Assembly: GCF_015234585.1 (NCBI RefSeq) | Contig: NZ_JADFCM010000008.1 | Coordinates: forward strand, 496,001 to 560,000 | Direction: 5' to 3' | Origin: Pseudalkalibacillus hwajinpoensis | GTDB lineage: Bacteria > Bacillota > Bacilli > Bacillales > Guptibacillaceae | Length of the DNA: 64,000 nucleotides | Shown: one piece after another, positions 16,552-23,898 of the stretch | Layout of the letters: every line of letters starts with the position of its first letter | Numbering within the stretch: position 1 is the first letter of the stretch | Notes under the pieces: generated by a model | Told to the model about the DNA's origin: nothing | The model's database searches: none | Seen by the model: the letters and a program-made list of their open reading frames with translations, nothing else | Position numbers and translations under genes: made by a program

Positions 16552-18706
16552 ATTTTTTCGAGATATCGAAAATGTCACGCACCCGAATGAGAAATTAGTT
16601 AAAACCCACTGTAGCTATTGCGGTATGCAGTGTGGCATGAACTTAAGGGTGAACACGAGTAGTAACAAAATTATCGGTGTCGAACCTCGTTATGATTGGC
16701 CGGTTACGGTTGGGAAGATGTGTCCGAAAGGAGTAACCGCTTATCAACAAACGAATCATCCGGACCGAATCCTTCGACCGCTCATCCGCGATGATGCCTC
16801 ATTAAAAGGAACGAAGGAAGGATTCAGAGAAGCGAGCTGGGAGGAAGCGTATCAGCTTATTGCTAAGAAATTCGGTGAGCTGCAATCGGAATATGGCAAA
16901 GACAGTTTATCCGTTTTCAGTGGTGTCTCCATGACAAATGAAAAGTGCTATTTAACTGGAAAGTTTGCAAGGGTTGCGCTTGGAACCCGCTACATTGATT
17001 ACAATGGTCGGTTCTGTATGTCGAGTGCCGCTGGTGGTTTCTTACGCTCATTCGGAGTAGATCGTGGCTCGACATTACCGTGGACAGATATTCATGAAAC
17101 AGATTGCTTATTCATTGCTGGAAGTAATACAGCTGAATGTCACCCCACTTCGATGTTCCGCGTATGGAATGTGCAGGAGCGTGGGGGTTACATTATCGTC
17201 GTTGATCCTAGAGAAACACCTCTCGCTAGAAGAGCGGATGTGCACCTTGATCTAAAACCAGGAACCGACCTTGCACTGGCGAATGGCATCTTGCACCTTC
17301 TTATTGAAAACGGCTATGCAGATGAATCGTTTGTGAACGATCATACGAACGGATTTGAGGAAACAAAGGAAGTTGTGAAAGAGTTCACGCCTGAATATAC
17401 AAGCATTTTGACAGGTGTCTCGCCAGAAAAAATCATGAAAGCAGCAGAAATTTATGGAAAGGCACCAAATGCCATTGTTATGTTTGCGCGTGGTATCGAG
17501 CAACAGCATAAAGGGGTCGATAACGTTTCTGCCTACACAAACATGGCCCTTGTAACTGGTAAAATTGGTCGACCAAAGGCCGGTGTTGCGACGTTCACAG
17601 GACAAGGAAACGGTCAGGGCGGACGAGAGCACGGTCAGAAATCGGATCTATTACCTGGCTATCGTAAAATTACGAATCCTGAACACGTTAAAGCCGTTTC
17701 GAAAGTGTGGGGAATTAATCCTGAAGAAATGCCAAAGCCGGGAGTATCAGCTTATGAAATGTTTGAATTAATGGAGCAAAAAACGATTCGAGGACTATAT
17801 CTTCTTTGTTCGAATCCGGCTGTTTCGGCACCGAATTTAAATTTTGTTCGAAAAGCGATGAAGAATCTTGATTTTATGGTTTGCGGTGACTTCTACTTGT
17901 CAGAGTCGGCCGAGTTCGCTGATGTGATTCTTCCGTCCGTGACTTGGTCAGAAGATGAAGGGACGGTTACGAACATTGAAGGGCGCATTATTAAAATTAA
18001 CCAGGCGCAGGAACCAATTGGTGAATCAAAGCCAGATTGGTTAATGCAAGTGGAACTTGCTGAACATCTTGGGAAAGGCAAGTATTTCTCTCATTTGAAA
18101 ACGGCTCGAGATGTGGCGGATGAGTTCAGATTAGCTACAAAGGGTGGAAACGCTGATTACTACGGTGCGACCTGGGATAAGATCGATCAACAGGATGGGG
18201 TGTTCTGGCCATGTAAGGATGAACAGGACAAAGGAACCCCGCACATGTTCCTTGACCAGAAATTCTATCATCCAGATGGAAAAGCGAAGATTTGTGCGCT
18301 GCCTTATCGCCCGCCTGCAGAAGAGCCTTGTGAAAAGTATCCGCTTCGCTTAACAACGGGCCGTGTCGTCTATCATTACTTATCTGGAAATCAAACGCGC
18401 CGCATTCAGTTCCTTAATGACATGTGTCCAGAGCCATATGTAGAAGTGCATCCAGAAACGGCCCATGAGTACGATCTAGAACATGATGAAAAGATTGTTC
18501 TATATACAAGACGAGGAAAAGCCGTTTATAAGGTGAAAGTGACAGAAGCTATTCGAACAGACACGGTATTCGTTCCTTATCACTTTGGTCATGATGAATC
18601 GATTAACCTGCTGACAATCGCAGCCCTTGATCCAATATCAAGAATGCCTGAATTCAAAGCATGTGCTGCTCAAATGCAGAAATTACCTAGTAAGAAGGTG
18701 TTGTAA
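16538..18706 (+). CDS. Molybdopterin nitrate reductase catalytic subunit (NapA/NasC/NarB-like)
   Basis: This 722-residue protein belongs to the molybdopterin bis-MGD oxidoreductases. An N-terminal [4Fe-4S] motif is formed by C25, C28, C32 and C62. Cys160 in NGRFCMSSAAGG is the expected molybdenum ligand, as in periplasmic and assimilatory nitrate reductases, not the Asp of NarG. There is no twin-arginine signal, so the enzyme is cytoplasmic. The C-terminal MGD-binding domain contains RLTTGRVVYHYLSGNQTRR. The gene overlaps the cytochrome gene and has a GAAGGAGG site. The NarK transporter, NreA and NarL-type regulators alongside support nitrate as the substrate; without them formate or another oxyanion could not be excluded. 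Confidence 0.85.
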   Translation: MQRDKFFRDIENVTHPNEKLVKTHCSYCGMQCGMNLRVNTSSNKIIGVEPRYDWPVTVGKMCPKGVTAYQQTNHPDRILRPLIRDDASLKGTKEGFREASWEEAYQLIAKKFGELQSEYGKDSLSVFSGVSMTNEKCYLTGKFARVALGTRYIDYNGRFCMSSAAGGFLRSFGVDRGSTLPWTDIHETDCLFIAGSNTAECHPTSMFRVWNVQERGGYIIVVDPRETPLARRADVHLDLKPGTDLALANGILHLLIENGYADESFVNDHTNGFEETKEVVKEFTPEYTSILTGVSPEKIMKAAEIYGKAPNAIVMFARGIEQQHKGVDNVSAYTNMALVTGKIGRPKAGVATFTGQGNGQGGREHGQKSDLLPGYRKITNPEHVKAVSKVWGINPEEMPKPGVSAYEMFELMEQKTIRGLYLLCSNPAVSAPNLNFVRKAMKNLDFMVCGDFYLSESAEFADVILPSVTWSEDEGTVTNIEGRIIKINQAQEPIGESKPDWLMQVELAEHLGKGKYFSHLKTARDVADEFRLATKGGNADYYGATWDKIDQQDGVFWPCKDEQDKGTPHMFLDQKFYHPDGKAKICALPYRPPAEEPCEKYPLRLTTGRVVYHYLSGNQTRRIQFLNDMCPEPYVEVHPETAHEYDLEHDEKIVLYTRRGKAVYKVKVTEAIRTDTVFVPYHFGHDESINLLTIAALDPISRMPEFKACAAQMQKLPSKKVL

Positions 18707-19267
18707 ATGAAGAAGCGACTGTACATCGAATTAGAAAACTGTATTGGTTGCCGCTCTTGCCTAGCTGCTTGCACGCAATGCGGTGGGCATGAGCAGCGAA
18801 ATCGGAACTATGTGTATGATGTCAATCCGCATGTGAATAGGCAAACAATGCCTCTCATGTGCTTACACTGTGAAAATCCAGCTTGTGCTAGAAGCTGTCC
18901 GGCTCAAGCGATACAAATTCATGAATCAGGTGCTGTTCTTTCGGCATTAGTTGAGAAATGCATCGGATGTCAGAATTGTACAATTGCCTGTCCGTATGGA
19001 ATTCCGAAGTTTGATGAAGAACAAAATCTTATGTATAAGTGTGATCTTTGTATCGATCGAACGAAAGATGGCATTCCTCCAATGTGTGCGAGCGTCTGTC
19101 CTTCCAACACACTTCAGTGGTTAACGGAAGGTGAGATTGAGAAAAAACAGGAGCAGCACAATCTCGATAACGGTAAATGGGTGACAAGCATGCCTTATTT
19201 AGAAGGTGCAACGAATGTGAAAGTGAACCTGCCTGGTATTTTACAAGGAACAGAGAAACTCTTTTAG
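18707..19267 (+). CDS. Four-cluster ferredoxin subunit (DmsB/NrfC-like)
   Basis: This 186-residue protein carries four cysteine clusters: CIGCRSCLAACTQC, CLHCENPACARSCP, CIGCQNCTIACP and CDLC...CASVCP. The order matches the electron-transfer subunits of molybdenum oxidoreductases such as DmsB and NrfC. It should pass electrons to the catalytic subunit encoded just before it. The ATG follows the previous stop codon directly. No signal peptide is present, in line with a cytoplasmic complex. The name NarH would be misleading because the protein is far shorter. Confidence 0.88.
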   Translation: MKKRLYIELENCIGCRSCLAACTQCGGHEQRNRNYVYDVNPHVNRQTMPLMCLHCENPACARSCPAQAIQIHESGAVLSALVEKCIGCQNCTIACPYGIPKFDEEQNLMYKCDLCIDRTKDGIPPMCASVCPSNTLQWLTEGEIEKKQEQHNLDNGKWVTSMPYLEGATNVKVNLPGILQGTEKLF

Positions 19268-19281
19268 GGAGAGGATGTAGT

Positions 19282-19806
19282 ATGTCAGATCGAAACAATC
19301 GTGTGCCATTCGATGAAGATAATTACACACATAATATTAATCGGAACAATGAACGGATGCTCGATCGAAGAGGGTTTATGAAGACACTTGCAGGTGCTGC
19401 TGGGGTGTTCGCCATCTCCTCGCTTCCGTGGGGAGCGGTTGCGGCTAAGGAGTTATTAGGGCTAGGGGAAAAAGAGTACCCTCATCAGAAAATCGTGAAC
19501 GTTAAAGACATCGCGATTGGTGATTCGGTGGATTTCAATTTTCCAAGTGAGCATGACAGTGCGATCTTAATTCGCTTGAGCGATAAACGCTATGTTGCTT
19601 ATCAGAATGCTTGTACTCACTTGAGATGCCCGGTCTATTGGGTGAAGGAAGAAAAAGAAATGGTTTGCCCTTGTCATCACGGTAAGTTCGATGCAGGAAC
19701 GGGGGCTCCAACTGCAGGACCGCCGAGACGGCCTCTACCTGGCATTCAAGTAGAAGTGAGTAACGGCGGAGTATATGCCGTCAAGGTGAAGCGATATGAA
19801 GCGTAG
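19282..19806 (+). CDS. TAT-exported Rieske iron-sulfur protein
   Basis: This 174-residue protein has a twin-arginine signal (LDRRGFMKTLAGAAGVFA, about 28-45) that probably stays as a membrane anchor. A Rieske domain follows: C111-T-H113-L-R-C116 and C129-P-C131-H132. C111, H113, C129 and H132 are the expected [2Fe-2S] ligands, and C116/C131 the disulfide. The redox site should therefore lie outside the membrane, while the reductase is inside. A quinol-oxidising unit made with the 15466 cytochrome b is the natural inference. The ATG has an AGGGAGAGG site. Rieske subunits are not part of the standard NarGHI enzyme. Confidence 0.88.
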   Translation: MSDRNNRVPFDEDNYTHNINRNNERMLDRRGFMKTLAGAAGVFAISSLPWGAVAAKELLGLGEKEYPHQKIVNVKDIAIGDSVDFNFPSEHDSAILIRLSDKRYVAYQNACTHLRCPVYWVKEEKEMVCPCHHGKFDAGTGAPTAGPPRRPLPGIQVEVSNGGVYAVKVKRYEA

Positions 19807-20005
19807 TTATGTTGGCGTTCTATTACTCTGTACTATCCTACTCTTGAACATTGTTTTCACGCAGTTAATGGTTCACCAGTTTTACTATGAACATTACGCT
19901 ACTACGCTAGTATACGGCGGGTTGAACATTCTATTATTTCCAATTGCGCTCCTCATTTATCGAAAAGAAAAGCATAAAGGAGGCACTCATGGGCATGAAC
20001 AATGA
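19796..20005 (+). CDS. Small two-helix membrane protein in nitrate operon
   Basis: This 69-residue protein overlaps the Rieske gene by 11 bases and has two hydrophobic helices (about 5-27 and 38-57) and a His-containing basic tail (RKEKHKGGTHGHEQ). Tight overlap on both sides shows it belongs to the operon. It may be a small subunit or assembly factor for the membrane complex. I do not recognise a family. Confidence 0.65.
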   Translation: MKRSYVGVLLLCTILLLNIVFTQLMVHQFYYEHYATTLVYGGLNILLFPIALLIYRKEKHKGGTHGHEQ

Positions 20006-20306
20006 AACTTACTTAGATTTCTGTTTTATCCAGCAAGTCACCGGTTCTCTAGCTGATGAAGTGGATCAGATGCTGAAACAAGTTTTTAAGGAACAGTATC
20101 TTAACTGGTATCTAGATAAGAAAGTCGAAAATGAAGTAGAGATTGTGGTGGCTGAAGTAAAAGGGATGAGCGAGTGGATGTCTGAAGATGAGGTCATTCA
20201 GCATTTAGAAAGATGCGCGGATACGAAATTCTGGGAAACCTTACAAGGCTATCAATTTTTTGTCTATCCTGCCAATAGGGGGTGCAGCTCCTGTGGCACA
20301 CGTTAG
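19989..20306 (+). CDS. Small cytoplasmic protein with CxxC tail in nitrate operon
   Basis: I start this gene at ATG 19989, which has an AAAGGAGG site. The 105-residue product is acidic and helical and ends in NRGCSSCGTR, a CxxC pair that may bind metal or form a disulfide. It overlaps both neighbours, so it is translated as part of the nitrate operon. Its size and position recall the NarJ/TorD or NapD assembly chaperones that molybdoenzymes require, but no sequence signature confirms that. Confidence 0.6.
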   Translation: MGMNNETYLDFCFIQQVTGSLADEVDQMLKQVFKEQYLNWYLDKKVENEVEIVVAEVKGMSEWMSEDEVIQHLERCADTKFWETLQGYQFFVYPANRGCSSCGTR

Positions 20307-20580
20307 TATGCAAAGTTTAGAATCATATATCGGTCAACCCGTTCGCGTTTGTATTCACGGGGAACGAGGAGAAGAGATGGCCCCTTGGGTGAATAAACGT
20401 GTGAGAAAGCTAGAATGGTGTCCTGATCGCACTCATCTTCGCATCTTCTTCGATGATCATTACTTCTTTGCTGTTCCACTTACGAGCGATGTTCGTCTAA
20501 CGGAAAGCGAATGGAGGGCTTATGATAAACAGGTTGGACTATATTATGTCATGAGAAACGAGGAGAATGAACATGTATAA
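20293..20580 (+). CDS. Small conserved-looking protein in nitrate operon (95 aa)
   Basis: The best start is GTG 20293, eight bases after AGGGGGTG. The product has beta-rich segments (LRIFFDDHYFFAVPL) and no membrane helix. The gene overlaps the genes before and after it, so it is certainly part of the operon. I do not recognise it. An accessory role in cofactor insertion or reductase assembly is possible from context only. Confidence 0.55.
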   Translation: MAHVSMQSLESYIGQPVRVCIHGERGEEMAPWVNKRVRKLEWCPDRTHLRIFFDDHYFFAVPLTSDVRLTESEWRAYDKQVGLYYVMRNEENEHV

Positions 20581-22084
20581 GAAATGGCAACTTCCATTAC
20601 AGACGATGAATCTTGTCACAGGTTTCATGGTCTGGGTATTGATCTCATCTTTACTCCCGTTTATAACTGAAGATATCGCTATCGCACCAGAACAAATTGC
20701 ATGGGTTACAGCAGTACCTGTCATTTTGGGATCATTATTGCGTATACCGATCGGTTACCTTGCGAATCAATTTGGTGCAAGACTATTATTTATGATTAGC
20801 TTCATTTTATTGCTTTTCCCCGTTTACTTTTTAAGTGCAGCTGATTCCTTCGCTGATCTTCTAGTTGGAGGCTTATTCCTCGGAATTGGTGGAGCCATTT
20901 TTTCTGTTGGTGTCACCTCTCTCCCTAAATATTATGCAAAAGAACGCCACGGATTTGTTAATGGGATATACGGAGCGGGGAACATTGGTACAGCTATTAC
21001 AGCGTTCGCTGCTCCGGTTGTTGCGGCGAATTACGGCTGGTCATTTACTGTGAAGTTATATATGGTGTTATTAGGCATCTTTATCATCGCTAACTTTTTC
21101 TTAGGAGATAAACACGAACCAAGGGTTCAGGTACCTTTAGTGAAACAAATCAAAGGGATTTATAAGAATGAGAAGCTATGGTTATTCTGTTTATTCTATT
21201 TTATTACGTTTGGATCTTTTGTAGCTTTTACAGTGTATTTACCCAACTTCTTAGTGGCTAATTTCGGACTTGAAAAAGTAGACGCTGGGGTAAGAACGGC
21301 AGGTTTTATTGTAGTGGCAACTTTCCTACGTCCTGTTGGGGGCTTTCTTGCTGACAAGTTCCATTCCCTCATTCTGCTCATGTACGTATTTGGTCTGTTC
21401 ACAGTTGCGGCACTTATTCTATCATTCGCTCCTTCCATTCAGTTGTACACGGTTGGATGCATTACAATTGCGATGGCAGCCGGAATCGGAAATGGTGTTG
21501 TGTTCAAACTTGTGCCAATGTATTTTCAGAAGCAAGCAGGTATTGCCAATGGTATCATTGCAGCAATGGGTGGACTTGGCGGTTTCTTCCCGCCTCTTAT
21601 TCTTGCATCGCTTTATCAGTTAACAGGACATTATGCAATTGGATTTATGGCGTTATCTCAGTTAGCGCTCGTCAGTCTTGTTCTTGTCATCTGGATGTAT
21701 TATCAGGATAAACTTATCTTGTCTCATCAAGTGATGGTTACGACGCCGCTCGGGATGATGGTTACGGATAAACAGGGGAAGATCATTGCGGTCAATCCTG
21801 CTTTCACGGAACTAACAGGATTCAGTGCAAAAGAATCAATTGGAGAAAATCCGAATATGTTGAAGTCGGGAAAACAATCCGCTGCTTTCTATCATCAGAT
21901 GTGGGAAACTCTGAAACAGAAAGGATCCTGGCAAGGACAAATATGGAATAAACGAAAAGACGGGAATCACTTCCTAGAATGGCTAACGATCAACGCGATT
22001 AAAGATGATTCGGGAGAGGTCATTCAGTATGCCGGTGTGTTCAGCGATATTACCGAAGATAAGCTGAAATTGACGAATGAGTAA
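20573..22084 (+). CDS. narK: NarK-family nitrate/nitrite transporter fused to a C-terminal PAS domain
   Basis: Residues 1-380 form a 12-helix MFS transporter with the nitrate-signature segments GAGNIGTAITAF (134-145) and GIGNGVVFKLVP (304-315). The chain then continues into a cytoplasmic PAS domain (about 385-500) with NPAFTELTGFSAKESIGENP, the MWETLKQKGSWQGQIWNKRKDG segment split by family convention, and a terminal YAGVFSDITEDK. Ordinary NarK ends near residue 400. I prefer ATG 20573 because GAGGAG is seven bases upstream. The next gene, 12 bases on, is a histidine kinase with no sensor domain of its own. The fusion suggests that transport or substrate state is read out by the PAS domain and passed to that kinase. 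Confidence 0.88.
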   Translation: MYKKWQLPLQTMNLVTGFMVWVLISSLLPFITEDIAIAPEQIAWVTAVPVILGSLLRIPIGYLANQFGARLLFMISFILLLFPVYFLSAADSFADLLVGGLFLGIGGAIFSVGVTSLPKYYAKERHGFVNGIYGAGNIGTAITAFAAPVVAANYGWSFTVKLYMVLLGIFIIANFFLGDKHEPRVQVPLVKQIKGIYKNEKLWLFCLFYFITFGSFVAFTVYLPNFLVANFGLEKVDAGVRTAGFIVVATFLRPVGGFLADKFHSLILLMYVFGLFTVAALILSFAPSIQLYTVGCITIAMAAGIGNGVVFKLVPMYFQKQAGIANGIIAAMGGLGGFFPPLILASLYQLTGHYAIGFMALSQLALVSLVLVIWMYYQDKLILSHQVMVTTPLGMMVTDKQGKIIAVNPAFTELTGFSAKESIGENPNMLKSGKQSAAFYHQMWETLKQKGSWQGQIWNKRKDGNHFLEWLTINAIKDDSGEVIQYAGVFSDITEDKLKLTNE

Positions 22085-22096
22085 TGGGGGTTCGAG

Positions 22097-22747
22097 ATGG
22101 CGCTAAAAGATGGAAACGAGGCGAGTACTTATATTATTCAATCACAAGAAGAAGAAATTAAACGCATTGCACTCGAGCTTCATGAAGGGATCAGCCAGAA
22201 CCTGTATAGTCTCTATACAGGTTTGGGGTTTCTTCAGACAGGCATAGAAGATCCACATATGAAAAGCTATGCGAAAGAAATGGCCACGCTAATGGAGCGT
22301 ACGATTCAAGAAGTGAGATTACTATCTGTCGAGCTCTATCCGAATACACTCACAACGTTAGGACTCATCTCAGCTCTTAAAAGTTATTCGAAACTTTATA
22401 CATCAACGTTTGGTATTCGAGTTAACTTTGAATCAACTGGTGAGGAGAAAGTGATTTCTGAGCGGAAAAGCATGGCGGTCTTCCGTGTTTGTCAGGAAGC
22501 CCTAATCAATATCGCCAAGTATGCGGATGCAACAAATGCTAAGGTTCGGTTTACATGGGAAGATAAATCAGTGAAAATACAAATAGAAGATTATGGAAAG
22601 GGTTTCGATGTTACGGATGTTATGAAGCGAAACTATTTTACCGGAATGGCTGCGATGAAGGAAAGGATGGTTCTTGTAGGTGGTGCGTGTCAGGTCACAT
22701 CTGAGCCTGCAATCGGAACGACGGTTTCGATCAGTCTACCTATTTAG
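22097..22747 (+). CDS. Sensor-less NarX/NreB-type histidine kinase
   Basis: This 216-residue kinase has a HisKA_3 dimerisation domain with the phospho-acceptor in LELHEGISQN (His about 33) and a HATPase_c domain with CQEALINIAKYADA (N box) and IEDYGKGF (G1). Only about 25 residues precede the His box, so it has no input domain and no membrane helix. It lies 12 bases after a transporter that ends in a PAS domain, and before the response regulator. I infer that the transporter's PAS domain acts in trans as its sensor. An AATGGGGG site precedes the ATG. Confidence 0.85.
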   Translation: MALKDGNEASTYIIQSQEEEIKRIALELHEGISQNLYSLYTGLGFLQTGIEDPHMKSYAKEMATLMERTIQEVRLLSVELYPNTLTTLGLISALKSYSKLYTSTFGIRVNFESTGEEKVISERKSMAVFRVCQEALINIAKYADATNAKVRFTWEDKSVKIQIEDYGKGFDVTDVMKRNYFTGMAAMKERMVLVGGACQVTSEPAIGTTVSISLPI

Positions 22748-22764
22748 AGAGAGGGGGAATTCAA

Positions 22765-23421
22765 GTGATAAAAGTTCTTTTAGTAGATGATCATGCAGTT
22801 GTGAGAATGGGTTTAAAAATGCTATTAAACTCGCTTAAGGATATGGAAGTTGTAGGGGAAGCGTCTGAAGGCAATGAAGGAATTGAGAAAGCAATGGAAA
22901 CGAACCCTGATGTGATTTTGATGGATTTAAGTATGCCTCACGGAAAGGACGGGTTATCAGCGACATCTGAGCTGAAAAAGCAATTACCCCATACGGCTAT
23001 CCTCATTCTTACGATGCACGATGATGAAGAGTATTTATTTCGAGCGATCCAGGCTGGAGCATCTGGTTGCGTTTTGAAGAGTGCGCCACATGATGAACTT
23101 GTACAAGCAATCCGATCAGTCTGCAGTGGTAATGCATACCTTCATCCTTCAGCAACAAAGAGGTTGATGGAGGAATACATAGGTAATTTAAAGCAGGATG
23201 AAATGGATACTTATCAACTGTTATCCGATCGGGAGAAAGAAGTGCTGACGCTTGTGGCGAAGGGATATTCTAATAAAGAGATCGCCGAAAAACTCGTCAT
23301 TAGTGTGAAGACGGTTGAAACGCATAAAGGCAATGTCATGGGGAAACTCAAGATTAAAACAAGGCCAGAGCTCGTATCCTTCGCCTTAAAGAAAGGGTTG
23401 CTTGGGTATGGCATTCAATAA
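22765..23421 (+). CDS. nreC: NarL/NreC-type response regulator
   Basis: This 218-residue regulator has a receiver domain with the acidic pair VDDH, phospho-acceptor Asp in DVILMDLSMP, switch Thr in LILTMHDDEE and Lys in VLKSAPHDEL. A LuxR-type HTH follows: LSDREKEVLTLVAKGYSNKE and ISVKTVETHKGNVMGKL. It starts at GTG 22765 behind AGAGGGGGAA. The gene lies between two kinases of the cognate type and next to an NreA-like protein, so it is the likely activator of the nitrate operon, binding the tandem palindromes at 15366-15400. Confidence 0.85.
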   Translation: MIKVLLVDDHAVVRMGLKMLLNSLKDMEVVGEASEGNEGIEKAMETNPDVILMDLSMPHGKDGLSATSELKKQLPHTAILILTMHDDEEYLFRAIQAGASGCVLKSAPHDELVQAIRSVCSGNAYLHPSATKRLMEEYIGNLKQDEMDTYQLLSDREKEVLTLVAKGYSNKEIAEKLVISVKTVETHKGNVMGKLKIKTRPELVSFALKKGLLGYGIQ

Positions 23422-23433
23422 GGAGGAAAGCTG

Positions 23434-23898
23434 ATGGAACCATTTGATAAGTGGATCTCACCTGAGGGCCAACGCTTAAAGCGAGATCTTTCTTGTGATG
23501 TCGTTGCATTAGCGCTACAAAACAGAGCTGGACTCGATATTACGTGGCCATGCGTCATAGGACATCGGAATGAAAAGTACAAATATATCACCGTTCGCTA
23601 TGGAAAAGGGATCGCAGGGAAAGTTATTTCTAGCGGTCGTCAGATGGAAATAACCTCTTTTCCAAATGGAATCCTAGGCAAATCAATCGATTATCCGATC
23701 ATGCTAGCTGAACAGCTAATTTCAGCTTATGCTGTGCCACTATTATGTGATGACTCTCCGAAAGGTGCCTTGTTAATTGGTTATCGTGACGTCCATGTTT
23801 TTACCGAAGAAGAGAAAAGCCAAGTGATGGAAGTAGCACGTGGTGTGCAGTCAAGCTTATCCACTCATTATGCTACGTATAGGAGGGATCGCTTTTGA
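23434..23898 (+). CDS. nreA: NreA-like GAF-domain nitrate receptor
   Basis: This single GAF-domain protein of 154 residues matches Staphylococcus NreA in length and in gene neighbourhood. The segment ITWPCVIGHRNEKY followed by VRYGKGIAGKVISSGRQ is where NreA-type proteins line their nitrate pocket. In Staphylococcus, nitrate-free NreA blocks the NreB kinase and nitrate binding relieves this. It lies between the response regulator and the second kinase, and overlaps the latter by four bases (TTGA). Nitrate binding is inferred from family resemblance. Confidence 0.75.
   Translation: MEPFDKWISPEGQRLKRDLSCDVVALALQNRAGLDITWPCVIGHRNEKYKYITVRYGKGIAGKVISSGRQMEITSFPNGILGKSIDYPIMLAEQLISAYAVPLLCDDSPKGALLIGYRDVHVFTEEEKSQVMEVARGVQSSLSTHYATYRRDRF

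Noticed and set aside
16538..18706. Calling the reductase NarG or formate dehydrogenase
   Set aside because: It is far shorter than NarG and has Cys as the predicted Mo ligand; the transporter and NreA context favours nitrate, although formate cannot be fully excluded from sequence.
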